This document shows positions 17,579-31,000 of a stretch of 64,000 nucleotides of DNA, piece after piece. The translations under genes and the position numbers were made by a program. The notes under the pieces are model-generated. The model had not been told where the DNA came from, did no database searches, and saw only the letters and a program-made list of their open reading frames with translations. The first letter of the stretch is position 1; every line of letters starts with the position of its first letter. The stretch comes from Gibbula magus (lineage: Eukaryota > Mollusca > Gastropoda > Trochida > Trochidae), in NCBI GenBank assembly GCA_936450465.1, contig OW388300.1:22073232-22137231 (forward strand). The letters run 5' to 3'.

Positions 17579-20366
17579 TACGATAGCGGGATGTCTCGTA
17601 GTAACACCCATAGTGGGATGTCTCGTAGTAACACCCATAGTCGGATGTCTCGTAGTTACAATGATAGTGGGATGTCTCGTGGTAACACCCATAGTGGGAT
17701 GTCTCGTAGTGACACCCATAGTGGGATGTCTCGTAGTAACACCCATAGTGGGATGTCTCGTAGTAACACCCATAGTGGGATGTCTCGTGGTAACACCCAT
17801 AGTGGGATGTCTCGTGGTAACACCCATAGTGGGATGTCTCGTAGTAACAATGATAGTGGGATGTCTCGTAGTAACACCCATAGTCGGATGTCTCGTAGTT
17901 ACAATGATAGTGGGATGTCTCGTAGTAACACCCATAGTCGGATGTCTCGTAGTTACAATGATAGTGGGATGTCTCGTAGTAACACCCATAGTGGGATGTC
18001 TCGTAGTAACACCCATAGTGGGATGTCTCGTAGTAACAATGATAGTGGGATGTCTCGTGGTAACACCGATAGTGGGATGTCTCGTGGTAACACCGATAGT
18101 GGGATGTCTCGTAGTAACAATGATAGTGGGATGTCTCGTAGTAACACCCATAGTGGGATGTCTCGTGGTAACACCCATAGTGGGATGTCTCGTAGTAACA
18201 CCCATAGTGGGATGTCTCGTAGTAACACCCATAGTGGGATGTCTCGTAGTAACACCCATAGTGGGATGTCTCGTAGTAACAACGATAGCGGGATGTCTCG
18301 TAGTAACACCCATAGTGGGATGTCTCGTAGTAACACCCATAGTGGGATGTCTCGTGGTAACACCCAAAGTGGGATGTCTCGTAGTAACACCCATAGTGGG
18401 ATGTCTCGTAGTAACACCCATAGTGGGATGTCTCGTAGTAACACCCATAGTGGGATGTCTCGTAGTAACAACGATAGCGGGATGTCTCAAAGTAACACCC
18501 ATAGTGGGATGTCTCGTAGTAACACCCATAGTGGGATGTCTCGTAGTAACACCCATAGTGGGATGTCTCGTAGTAACAACGATAGCGGGATGTCTCGTAG
18601 TAACACCCATAGTGGGATGTCTCGTAGTAACACCCATAGTGGGATGTCTCGTAGTAACACCCATAGTGGAATGTCTCGTAGTAACACCCATAGTGGGATG
18701 TCTCGTAGTAACACCCATAGTGGGATGTCTCGTAGTAACACCCATAGTGGGATGTCTCGTAGTGACAATGATAGTGGGATGTCTCGTGGTAACACCCATA
18801 GTGGGATATCTCGTAGTAACAATGATAGTGGGATGTCTCGTAGTAACACCCATAGTGGGATGTCTCGTAGTAACACCCATAGTGGGATGTCTCGTGGTAA
18901 CACCCATAGTGGGATGTCTCGTAGTAACACCCATAGTGGGATGTCTCGTAGTAACACCCATGGTGGGATGTCTCGTAGTAACACCCATAGTGGGATGTCT
19001 CGTAGTAACAATGATAGCGTGATGTCTCGTAGTAATACCCATATTTGGATGTCTCGTGGTAACACCCATAGTGGGATGTCTCGTAGTAACACCCATAGTG
19101 GGATGTCTCGTGGCAACACCCATAGTGGGATGTCTCGTAGTAACACCCATAGTCGGATGTCTCGTAGTTACAATGATAGTGGGATGTTTCGTAGTAACAC
19201 CCATAGTGGGATGTCTCGTAGTAACAACGATAGCGGGATGTCTCGTAGTAACACCCATAGTGGGATGTCTCGTAGTAACACCCATAGTGGGATGTCTCGT
19301 GGTAACACCCAAAGTGGGATGTCTCGTAGTAACACCCATAGTGGGATGTCTCGTAGTAACACCCATAGTGGGATGTCTCGTAGTAACACCCATAGTGGGA
19401 TGTCTCGTAGTAACAACGATAGCGGGATGTCTCGTAGTAACACCCATAGTGGGATGTCTCGTAGTAACACCCATAGTGGGATGTCTCGTAGTAACACCCA
19501 TAGGGGGATGTCTCGTAGTAACAACGATAGCGGGATGTCTCGTAGTAACACCCATAGTGGGATGTCTCGTAGTAACACCCATAGTGGGATGTCTCGTAGT
19601 AACACCCATAGTGGAATGTCTCGTAGTAACACCCATAGTGGGATGTCTCGTAGTAACACCCATAGTTGGATGTCTCGTAGTAACACCCATAGTGGGATGT
19701 CTCGTAGTGACAATGATAGTGGGATGTCTCGTGGTAACACCCATAGTGGGATATCTCGTAGTAACAATGATAGTGGGATGTCTCGTAGTAACACCCATAG
19801 TGGGATGTCTCGTAGTAACACCCATAGTGGGATGTCTCGTAGTAACACCCATAGTGGGATGTCTCGTAGTAACACCCATAGTGGGATGTCTCGTAGTAAC
19901 ACCCATGGTGGGATGTCTCGTAGTAACACCCATAGTGGGATGTCTCGTAGTAACAATGATAGCGGGATGTCTCGTAGTAACACCCATATTTGGATGTCTC
20001 GTGGTAACACCCATAGTGGGATGTCTCGTAGTAACACCCATAGTGGGATGTCTCGTGGCAACACCCATAGTGGGATGTCTCGTAGTAACACCCATAGTCG
20101 GATGTCTCGTAGTTACAATGATAGTGGGATGTTTCGTAGTAACACCCATAGTGGGATGTCTCGTAGTAACACCCATAGTGGGATGTCTCGTAGTAACACC
20201 CATAGTGGGATGTCTCGTAGTAACACCCATAGTGGGATGTCTCGTGGTAACACCCATAGTGGGATGTCTCGTAGTAACACCCATAGTCGGATGTCTCGTA
20301 GTTACAATGATAGTGGGATGTTTCGTAGTAACACCCATAGTGGGATGTCTCGTAGTAACACCCATA
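17579..20366. repeat. 27-bp minisatellite, segment 1
   Basis: About 103 tandem copies of a 27-bp unit; an example is 17723-17749. The unit starts GGGATGTCTCGTAG and ends ACCCATAGT. A second unit class has AATGAT in place of ACCCAT, sometimes with AGC instead of AGT. Single-base variants (TCGTGG, AGTCGG, TTTCG) are scattered. A 945-bp (35-unit) higher-order duplication links about 18.2-19.15 and 19.15-20.1 kb. Five of six frames are open because the unit is nine codons long; no coding role is supported. It ends at a DNA-transposon insertion within a unit. Confidence 0.98.
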
Positions 20367-20890
20367 TAGTGGAGTACCTTAGCGTCAAATTTGGGGTAAA
20401 TTGAAAAAAATTGGCTTAAAGTATGAAACTTGGCATGAATGATCATTAGGCATGTAGATATTCATTTTGCTTAGGATCCAATTTTTTGGACCGCGGGAAC
20501 CTGGTCACGTGACCTAAAATCCAAAATGGCCGCCAGTTTTTTGTGAAAATCAGTTCTAAGCTAAATAAATAATTATATGCATGAATTTAGTCAGATTTTT
20601 TATTTATTTTAAATGAATGTCTACAGAATACATGTACTCAAGCATACAAGATCCCTTATTTGGTTTATTTTATTGCATATTTTGTATTTAGAAAGTCAAA
20701 ATTTAAGTTTTTATAGATTTCGGCTGTAGCTTTTTAATTGTTCTTTTCTTTGTCTGATCTATGAACATTCTTGCATGTTGGGCATGCTGATACACAATAT
20801 GGGACATAAGAAGTTTATACGATATCTGATATATATTTATTTAATATGTACACTTAATTTATGAATTTTATGTTTGAAAGTCAACACCTG
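20367..20890 (+). repeat. Left terminal inverted repeat
   Basis: It pairs with 24245-24769. Identity is high in the outer 330 nt and decays inward, with indels. It contains GGTCACGTGACC, a perfect palindrome, at 20503-20514, and a CCGCGG just before it. Confidence 0.88.
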
Positions 20891-23800
20891 ATTTTTTCTG
20901 TTTCTAAAGCAACTTGTATGATCACCGACATTGGTATATTTTTATGGATATATCTTTTTCAAACATAGTCAATGTATTTTATATGTTGAGGAAAATTCAA
21001 TGGGTCAGGTCATGGTCAAGGTCAATCTTGACAATTGTAGTGTCACCATGTTGTAAGAAGCAATGACTGACCAAAACTCATATGTAGCATATTGATGACG
21101 CACAAGAATTGACTAAATGTTGTTCTTGGTTAAGCTAACCTAAACCTTAATGATGAATTTTCACTTTTATGTGTTGGCGTGTTGTTGTTACTCTTGATCT
21201 GTATACAACTCAGTCGACCACTTTCAATGAAGTTCAGCGACAATGACACGCTTCATGGCTGGACAATCTGCGAGTCTGATGGGTGAATTCCTGTGCGCAC
21301 TGAGACATAAGTTGGCTGGAGCCTTGTTCCTCTTTTCACCAGAAGTAGGCCTCTGGATGGTACTTTAGTGAAGAATGTTGCGTTTGAGGTGACCATCTAT
21401 AGCACCATATATGACAGTTTAGTTAAACCAGTGTAATACTGCGGGTTGCACCATTAGCATACATTAATGGATGAATATTACCGATAATATTGTTATTTTT
21501 AAATCAAAGTAACCATGTAACCCAAATAAGAGCCCTTCCCCAAAGGCGATACTTAATCAGCACATCTAGTTCATTGATACAGGTCAATATGATAAACATC
21601 ACACCCTAAAACATATCTGTTTACTTCTTTCTTAGATTGTAAAGGTTTTGAATAATTGTTTTGTGTGTAGACACATATTGACTAATGTGGAATATAAATT
21701 GTAAATGTATTGACTGTCCAAACAATACTACCTGACTAGCTACAGAGACAACTATCTATTGTTATTTTAGAGCCCTAATACATTGCTTAGGCAAATCTAA
21801 TTAGGGTTTCCAACTGTAGTATTACAAGATACATATATGATCTAAGATATACATATTGATAAAGTAATCTAAAGTGATACATTGTTTAAAATTATGTGAA
21901 AATTACATAAACATGAATTGCAAACAAATCAGCTGTATTCTCAACCCACCCAACCCTAGTGGCCCCCTCAGTGACCCTGTCTCCCCAGTAACACATCCCA
22001 TTCTACATACAATACACAAGAGGTCTGTACCTTGGTGTTAAATTACCGAGCTACAGTGAATATGCAATGCTTGGAAGTGATGTACTGTCACTAAATTACT
22101 CTATTTTCCCTATTTATTCCTCCATACATAGCTTTATTTATCAAATGAATATATCATATTCATCAAAGGAATACACCACTACTACGTCCTAATTTTCAGG
22201 AGTAAGGCAATTAAATTTACAAATCCAACAAAGATCATGATCCCCAAATTATGGTTCTTTGCTAGAAGTTGTTTAAAGTTTTCAGGATTGCTTCCCTGTA
22301 AAACCTAGTTTAGGGTGTGAAACAGCTGAGGCTTATGAAGAAGTCGAAACTTATAAAAGTTTTTAGACAATATTATTGACAACGGCTTATGCAAAAAGTA
22401 TATATGGCCCTGGAACATAGTTAAAATCTTAAACATTAAAAGTGGTACAATTCGGTGACACTTTATTTTCTCTCAAATAGAGGAGGAGTATGAGATTGAT
22501 TAGGGTCTCTGCAGCATAACACAAACTTTCTTACATGTTCTACCTGAAATCAAACCGCAGTTGTTATGCGCGCATAAAGATATACTTGGTGAAGTGAAAA
22601 AAACTATCGAATAAATGGATCCATTTAAAGGAAGAACATATTAATTCGTTTTATACAAGCCATGTTATTTTCAAAGTCGCTAGACCTCTTCTAAAGAAGT
22701 TAAGTGATATGTTCAGAGACTGTCTGCTGTAAATAAACACACGTACAAGAACAGTGTTAAGATAGATGTCGAATATAGCTCTCATGTGATAACTTTTCAA
22801 TTTATATCAGTAGTGTTTATTAATGTTTTCAAAAAGCAAGATGTCTGGATGACAACCGTTTTATTCTAAACATATGTGATCCATCTGTTGAAGAAGTAAG
22901 CATACACTCTGAAACAATGTGTATATTCACAATAAAGAATATGTGTTTTCTACAATATATGTAAGCTTAGCTATGTGAATGGCATAAACTATATATATAT
23001 ATATATATACATACAGATAAAATGTTATAAACATCTACGTTTTTCAATAAATTTAATAATCTGCTCAGACCAAATCTTATTGATGTTACATTATTGCAAT
23101 CCTATGTCATTCATCCCCAAATACCAAATAAAATTACATGTGTTTAATGAAAACTGAGCACAAACCGTGAACCTGTTCAAATATGAAATTACAAGTCCCA
23201 ATTATTAAATAATAAATAAGTATTTATATAGCTCTTTATCCATATGTTTTCTGCTCAGAGCGTTGTACAAGGATGAACAATAATTGGCTATCTGGTTAAT
23301 GTTTTTGAAGAGATGTGTCTTTAAAAAATGGGCACGTTCTCATGTCAATCGTCAGAGCATTCGAGAGCGAAAAAGCACAGTAAATGCATACTAGTTACTA
23401 TTGACCAGTACCAACCGAAGTTTGTCTTTGTACCTGCTATAGAAAAGAAAAGAAGACTAATTGGTGCGCACCAGTCGACATACAATGTCTGGTTGTCAAT
23501 CACATTTGTTCACATTTATATTTTCACTGTACAGAACTGGTTAGCATTAAAATGATTTTCAGCAAATGTCAGTACAAATATCTAGATGACATTTGACTAT
23601 TAAATGACTACATGTATTGATAACGTTTGGCATATGTGACTCTAACAATATACTCAATGTTTATTTAAGCATTTATTTGTTCATGTGTGCTTGGCCTTAA
23701 CCTTTACCATGACAGACCCTTACCTTTCCAGTTTTATTTAATTGAACAATTCACAATTCTTATATATGACATCTGACATAATGATGATAACCTTGAAACA

Positions 23801-24244
23801 AAATATCATGTCGTCGCTCAGTTGTCTTCATACTAAACCACATGTTGCTATGGAAACAATACAAAGGTGTTGACTTCTAAATCTATGTTTAGAATTTTAG
23901 GCCAACTGTTCCCGAAAATACTAAACGTGTAACATTTCAAATTTTATATCAAAATGACCCAAACACAAAAATTTGCATCAATCCTTCGAAGTAGAACCCC
24001 AAAATCTCAGCCAAAATTCGAATAAAAAAAACCTAAACATTTTAACAAATATGCACTATATGCACCTAAAATAGTGAAAATTGTCACAAACTAGACATTG
24101 TAAAAGCATTATTTTATTTATTTGATATGTACATATTAATTTAAAAAGGGTGTCTTAACTAAATGTATTGAATTCTTTATTGTGTAATAATATAATAATA
24201 TTGATTTATATCATTTTAACTAATGGAAATTTGGCTGCCATTTT
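20891..24244. other. Transposon interior, non-coding
   Basis: No gene is supported. A TA dinucleotide run is at 22990-23009. The stretch at about 23218-23275 (TATTTATATAGCTCTTTATC, then CAGAGCGTTGTACAAGG) resembles the 3' ends of invertebrate retroposons and may be a nested remnant. Confidence 0.5.
22990..23009. repeat. TA dinucleotide microsatellite
   Basis: About ten TA copies followed by ACATACA. Confidence 0.85.
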
Positions 24245-24769
24245 GGATTTAGTTGACTTTCAAATTTAAACATGGGAAAATAACTGTACATATTAAATAA
24301 ATACATATTAGATATTGTATAAACTATCTTCGTATATCCAACATTTTGTATCAGCATGTCCAACATTCAAGAAGGTTCATAGATCAGAAAAAGTGAGGAA
24401 AAAAACAATTAAAAACTTCAACCAAAATTCTTTTTTAAATTTAAATTTCGACTTTTTAACTATAAAATATGCAATAAAATAAACCAAATAAGGGATTTTG
24501 TATGCTTGAGTACATGTATTCTGTAGACATTCTTTAAAATATATAAAAAATCTGACTAAATTCATGCATATAATTATTTATTTAGCTTAGAACTGATTTT
24601 CACAAAAAACTGGCGGCCATTTTGGATTTTAGGTCACGTGACCAGGTTCCCGCGGTCCAAAAATTTGGATCCTAAGCAAAATAAATATCTACATGGCTAA
24701 TGATCATTCATGCCAAGTTTCATACTTTAAGCCAATTTTTTTCAATTTTGACACTAAGGGACTCCACTA
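24245..24769 (-). repeat. Right terminal inverted repeat
   Basis: It is the inverted partner of 20367-20890, carrying the same GGTCACGTGACC palindrome at 24632-24643. Small deletions separate the two copies, for example near the AAATGAATGTC/AAAGAATGTC position. Confidence 0.88.
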
Positions 24770-24881
24770 ATAGTGGGATGTCTCGTAGTAACACCCATAG
24801 TGGGATGTCTCGTGGTAACACCCATAGTGGGATGTCTCGTAGTAACACCCATAGTGGGATGTCTCGTAGTAACACCCATAG
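24770..24881. repeat. 27-bp minisatellite, segment 2
   Basis: About four units in the same orientation and sequence as segment 1. It is the sliver left between the DNA-transposon insertion on its left and a retrotransposon on its right. Confidence 0.97.
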
Positions 24882-24904
24882 AGATAGATAGATAGATAGA
24901 TAGA
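24880..24904. repeat. GATA/ATCT microsatellite tail of the retrotransposon
   Basis: Five to six GATA copies at the junction between the minisatellite sliver and the 3' end of the minus-strand retrotransposon. Confidence 0.9.
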
Positions 24905-27900
24905 TATTCTTTATTTCCTCCGAAATCGAAGATACAATAAGTTATGCCATCATGGCAAACACGTATATACAGGTTACAGAGTGGCTAAGTTACAACATAT
25001 ATTTCAAGGGAGGCAGCCAGGTTTTTACAGATTTTGCTATCAGTTTGATACAACGAAACCACGTTTCTTGATCAAGCTGTTGAACATATACATTTGATTG
25101 ACCACCAAGCATAAATGACACAAATTGGTCTTCATCATTCCATAGATTTACAAATGTATCAACATCAAGCATGTCAACAAGTGAGTCAATCAAATGGTTT
25201 CTACTGTTTTGTGTGAGTGAACAATGAAGTAATACATGTTTTACAATATCATAGGCAACAGTGCCACATTCACACATATGAGACTGAATACAAAGTGTAC
25301 TAATACGTAAAAGAGCAGCAATATCATTAAAGCTTTCAGGCATTTTATAGCAAGCAAACCACAATCTGTGAACGTTTCTGGGATATCTTATGGTACTATA
25401 TCTTTCGAGATTTAGTCTCAAATTCATCACAGATGATACATATGAATCTTCAGCTTTAAGTATTCTCTCTTTTACTAGTACAGACCACTCAGACTTCGTG
25501 ATGAATGAGGATTTGTTTACATAATCATGTACTTGCAGATCTAAATCATACATAGTTACAAGATTTAACATGTGGAATACTGCCGATGACTTGCAATAAC
25601 GATTCCTCTCCAATAATGGTGTATGTCTGTACTGACACAACCTATGGACAAGTATTTGCTTAAAAACAAGCTTTATATTGCTATTAAACAGTTTTCCCAG
25701 AAATATTAGGGACTTTTGGTGTATATATCTACGTAATGTGACGATACCGAGAGTATCTCTGGCGATTGTGGATGATCCACGTTTTGAAAGGCCCTGGATA
25801 CTCTTACAGAAATAGCTTTGAACATTGTCCAGCATATCATATTCCTTTTCTGGTAGACAGCCCCAGACATTACATGAATATAAACCACATGGTAGAATTA
25901 CTCTTTCCCAAATGCGTATACAACTTAATGGGTTAAGACCACCAAAAAACAGGCCGTGGTTCTTATTGGCATTAAAGAGAATCCTTAGTCTTTCACATAC
26001 AGATTGTGTGCGTTCTAGGGTTCTACCAGTAGAATACATGTGTAGACCAGCAAATTTTACATGCGTAGATGAAGGTATTTCCTTCTCACCAATGAATATA
26101 TTGGGATGGACATATCTTTTTGAATCTCCAAATACGAGAAACAAACTCTTTGAAGCATTAAAACGCAAATGCCATGTGTTGGCATAGTTGTTTACTCGAT
26201 CTAGCAAAGTTTGGAGTCCCACAGGGTATGTACTCAACAGAGATAAGTCATCAGCTAATAGTACCCCTGGTGTTTTACCCCATGGTAGACAGAGGCCATG
26301 ACCGGAGTCAACGATACAGTGTAGTAAGTCATTAATATATAGAGTGAATAGCCAGGCTGATAAGACTCGACCCTGACCTACGCCCTGTTTTACATAAAAA
26401 ACATTAGAAGTACATCCACCAATGCTGACACATGATTTCATTGACGTGTACATGGTGTATATAAGACGCCATAGTTTACCACAAATGCCAAAATTGTAAA
26501 GCTTATAGAAAAGGCCATTTAACCAAACTCTGTCAAATGCTTTTTCATTGTCCAGGAAAGCACAATACACAGGTGAATCCCTTTCTACATAATAAGCAAT
26601 ACTTTCTGTTAAAGTAAGCGCTGCTGTCTCTGCACCCGCACCCTTTCTAAAGCCAAACTGAAGCGGATGGGGGAAATCATTTGCAACTTTAGTCCATGTT
26701 TCAATTCTCCTCAGCAGTAGCCTTTCAAATAATTTTGAGAGAACAGGAGTAAGGGTGATACCTCTATAGTTACATGGATCCTGTTTGTTTTTACCATTGC
26801 CCTTGTGGATGGGTAAAATATTACCAACATGAAATACATTTGGTACATACTCAAACTGTACAATAGCATTAAAAAGTGATACAATATGGTCAATAAGAGA
26901 TCGACCAGCATACTTTAAGTGCTCATTTGAGATACCATCTGGTCCTGGAGACTTGTTGTTTTTAAGGACTTTAACAGAAATAAGTACTTCATCCTTAGTA
27001 AATGGAGGGGCAATGACTGAATCACGTTCGTCATTAACAGGGTTAAATACAACTTTCTCCACAAACTCATCAACATGATCAGCAAAGTCTGTATTAAAAC
27101 AACCTTGGTCCTGAGACACAGCCAGGTCACTAAAGTATTTGGCAAAAAGATCACATATTCCTTCCTGCGTGTCACAGGAGTCACCCTTATACACAAGAGA
27201 TTGAGTCTTTTCTCTTTTACGTTTTGATCTTTTCGTAGCTTTAAAGTACTCATGAATGTCAACTTCAGCTGCTTGGTAAATTTCATCGTACTGATCACGT
27301 TTATAACTTTGCTTAGCAGAACGATGGTGTTTTCGAAATGCACGTTTCGCTTCTTTATAAGCAATAAAATATTTATCATCTGAATTGTGACTTTTGCCGT
27401 TTGAAAGCCAATGTTTACGACAATTGCGCATATGGTCATGGTGTTCTTTCAGTTCATACTTTTTCCAGTATGGTTTTAGTTGCGCTTGAAATTTAGAAGT
27501 AGGAATTGCCAGTAGAGTTGAAGCATGAAGACATTCTGTTATATAGCTACTGTGATACTCTATGTATTCATCAGGAGATAAAAAATTGGAAACATCAAAC
27601 TGTACATTTCTAAAATAATTCTCGGTTTCATACCGATATAACATAAAATCCGTACAATTTGCTTTCCGCCAACTAAGGCGTTCACCTTGATAGCTTACAT
27701 AACCAGCGTCCATATTAAGACAAACTAATACAGGGTTGTGATCAGACACAGAATATGGGACGCTTGTATCTATGTAATAGCCTACAACACTACTTCGGAA
27801 ATCAAGGTCTATGAAAACATAGTCAATCATACTTTTGACAGTACCACATTTGCTTCTAAATGTATATGCAGTATTGAGATCCAGTGGTACAACTGAAATA

Positions 27901-28077
27901 AGATTACGTTCTAAGAGAGCGTTTGATAAAGTCTTTGCTCTTCGTTTTAAAGTACTGTGTGTACATATATCGGCATTTAAATCACCAAGTAAGACAGTTG
28001 TACCAAGTTGAGAACATTCATCATATGTATCTAACATATCGTACATTGCATCAAAGTACACACTATCAAGAACGTTT
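24882..28077 (-). mobile_element. Non-LTR retrotransposon, 5'-truncated
   Basis: A single long minus-strand frame encodes the end of an endonuclease domain and a whole reverse transcriptase. The 3' end carries an AATAAAG signal-like sequence and a tail of ATCT repeats (24882-24904 on the plus strand). The left end abuts a minisatellite unit after CCCATAG, the right one starts again at GATGTCTCG, so about three bases of the unit are missing and no target duplication is visible. Truncation at the 5' end is the usual outcome of target-primed reverse transcription. Confidence 0.9.
24990..28077 (-). pseudogene. Endonuclease/reverse transcriptase ORF, N-terminally truncated
   Basis: About 1029 codons are open without a stop. 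The endonuclease part is only the C-terminal half: GDLNADI near 27975 and SDHNPV near 27740. The reverse transcriptase has NYRGITLTP, QFGFRKGAGAET, FLDNEKAFDRVW, GVGQGRVLSAWLFTLYIND and the catalytic LADD near 26250. The C-terminus has a CEC...H...HC cluster near 25265. It lacks an RNase H domain, as in Jockey/CR1-type elements. Upstream the frame runs on by chance into the minisatellite (HYGCYYETS repeats), which is not part of the protein. The intact frame implies a recent insertion, but without the start and half of the endonuclease it should be inactive. Confidence 0.88.
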
Positions 28078-31000
28078 GATGTCTCGTAGTAACACCCATA
28101 GGGGGATGTCTCGTAGTAACAATGATAGCGGGATGTCTCGTAGTAACACCCATAGTGGAATGTCTCGTAGTAACACCCATAGTGGGATGTCTCGTAGTAA
28201 CACCCATAGTCGGATGTCTCGTAGTTACAATGATAGTGGGATGTCTCGTAGTAACACCCATAGTGGGATGTCTCGTGGTAACACCCATAGTGGGATGTCT
28301 CGTAGTAACACCCGTAGTGGGATGTCTCGTAGTAACACCCATAGTGGGATGTCTCGTAGTAACACCCATAGGGGGATGTCTCGTAGTAACAATGATAGCG
28401 GGATGTCTCGTAGTAACACCCATAGTGGGATGTCTCGTAGTAACAATGATAGTGGGATGTCTCGTAGTAACACCCATAGTGGGATGTCTCGTAGTAACAC
28501 CCATAGTGGGATGTCTCGTAGTAACACCCATAGTGGGATGTCTCGTAGTAACACCCATAGTGGGATGTCTCGTAGTAACACCCATAGTCGGATGTCTCGT
28601 AGTTACAACGATAGTGGGATGTCTCGTAGTAAAACCCATAGTGGGATGTCTCGCAGTGACACCCATAGTGGGATGTCTCGTAGTAACACCCATAGTCGGA
28701 TGTCTCGTAGTAACACCCATAGTGGGATATCTCGTGGTAACACCCATAGTGGGATGTCGCGTGGTAACACACATAGTGGGATGTCTCGTAGTAACAATGA
28801 TAGTGGGATGTCTCGTAGTAACACCCATAGTCGGATGTCTCGTAGTTACAATGATAGTGGGATGTCTCGTAGTAACACCCATAGTCGGATGTCTCGTAGT
28901 TACAATGATAGTGGGATATCTCGTAGTAACACCCATAGTGGGATGTCTCGTAGTAACACCCATAGTGGGATGTCTCGTAGTAACACCCATAGTGGGATGT
29001 CTCGTAGTAACACCCATAGTGGGATGTCTCGTAGTAACAATGATAGTGGGATGTCTCGTCGTAACACCCATAGTGGGATGTCTCGTAGTAACAATGATAG
29101 TGGGATGTCTCGTAGTAACACCCATAGTGGGATGTCTCGTGGTAACACCCACAGTGGGATGTCTCGTAGTAACACCCATAGTGGGATGTCTCGTAGTAAC
29201 ACCCATAGTGGGATGTCTCGTAGTAACACCCATAGGGGGATGTCTCGTAGTAACAATGATAGCGGGATGTCTCGTAGTAACACCCATAGTGGGATGTCTC
29301 GTAGTAACACCCATAGTGGGATGTCTCGTAGTAACACCCATAGTGGGATGTCTCGTAGTAACACCCATAGTGGGATGTCTCGTAGTAACACCAATAGTGG
29401 GATGTCTCGTAGTAACACCCATAGTGGGATGTCTCTTAGTAACACCCATAGTCGGATGTCTCGTAGTTACAATGATAGTGGGATGTCTCGTAGTAACACC
29501 CATGGTGGGATGTCTCGCAGTGACACCAATAGTGGGATGTCTCGTAGTAACACCCATAGTCGGATGTCTCGTAGTAACACCCATAGTGGGATATCTCGTG
29601 GTAACACCCATAGTGGGATGTCGCGTGGTAACACACATAGTGGGATGTCTCGTAGTAACAATGATAGTGGGATGTCTCGTAGTAACACCCATAGTCGGAT
29701 GTCTCGTAGTTACAATGATAGTGGGATGTCTCGTAGTAACACCCATAGTCGGATGTCTCGTAGTTACAATGATAGTGGGATATCTCGTAGTAACACCCAT
29801 AGTGGGATGTCTCGTAGTAACACCCATAGTGGGATGTCTCGTAGTAACACCCATAGTGGGATGTCTCGTAGTAACACCCATAGTGGGATGTCTCGTAGTA
29901 ACAATGATAGTGGGATGTCTCGTCGTAACACCAATAGTGGGATGTCTCGTAGTAACAATGATAGTGGGATGTCTCGTAGTAACACCCATATTGGGATGTC
30001 TCGTAGTAACACCCATAGTGGGATGTCTCGTAGTAACAATGATAGCGGGATGTCTCGTAGTAACAATGATAGCGGGATGTCTCGTAGTAACACCCATAGT
30101 GGGATGTCTCGTAGTAACACCCATAGTGGGATGTCTCGTAGTAACAATGATAGTGGGATGTCTCGTAGTAACACCCATAGTCGGATGTCTCGTAGTTACA
30201 ATGATAGTGGGATGTCTCGTAGTAACACCCATAGTCGGATGTCTCGTAGTTACAATGATAGCGGGATGTCTCGTAGTAACACCCATAGTGGGATGTCTCG
30301 TAGTAACACCCATAGTGGGATGTCTCGTAGTAACAATGATAGTGGGATGTCTCGTGGTAACACCCATAGTGGGATGTCTCGTAGTAACAATGATAGTGGG
30401 ATGTCTCGTAGTAACACCCATAGTGGGATGTCTCGTGGTAACACCCATAGTGGGATGTCTCGTAGTAACACCCATAGTGGGATGTCTCGTAGTAACACCC
30501 ATAGTGGGATGTCTCGTAGTAACACCCATAGTGGGATGTCTCGTAGTAACAATGATAACGGGATGTCTCGTAGTAACACCCATAGTGGGATGTCTCGTAG
30601 TAACACCCATAGTGGGATGTCTCGTAGTAACACCCATAGTGGGATGTCTCGTAGTAACACCCATAGTGGGATGTCTCGTAGTAACACCCATAGTGGGATG
30701 TCTCGTGGTTACACCCATAGTGGGATGTCTCGTAGTAACAATGATAGCGCGATGTCTCGTAGTAACAATGATAGCGCGATGTCTCGTTGTAACACCCATA
30801 GTGGGATGTCTCGTGGTAAAAACCATAGTGGGATGTCTCGTAGTAACACCCATAGTCGGATGTCTCGTAGTTACAAAGATAGTGGGATGTTTCGTAGTAA
30901 CACCCATAGTGGGATGTCTCGTAGTGACACCCATAGTGGGATGTCTCGTAGTAACACCCATAGTGGGATGTCTCGTGGTAACACCCATAGTGGGATGTCT

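Larger units (their letters stand above)
20367..24769. mobile_element. Long-TIR DNA transposon, apparently non-autonomous
   Basis: The two ends are inverted copies: the left starts TAGTGGAGTACCTTAG and the reverse complement of the right starts TAGTGGAGTCCCTTAG. The element is flanked by ATA (20364-20366 and 24770-24772), and removing it with one ATA restores a perfect minisatellite unit. The target duplication is therefore 3 bp. The interior of about 3.3 kb has no open frame over 80 codons that looks real, and no DDE or other transposase motifs were seen, so it likely depends on a partner. The superfamily is unassigned: 3-bp duplications occur in several, and the TAGTGGAG end is not one I can place. 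Confidence 0.9.

Noticed and set aside
20367..24769. CACTA-type (EnSpm) transposon
   Set aside because: The 3-bp duplication fits, but the 5' end reads TAGTG instead of CACTA when oriented outward-in, and no transposase is present.
24990..28772. 1260-residue protein joining HYGCYYETS repeats to a reverse transcriptase
   Set aside because: The repeat part is minisatellite read through by chance upstream of a 5'-truncated retrotransposon.
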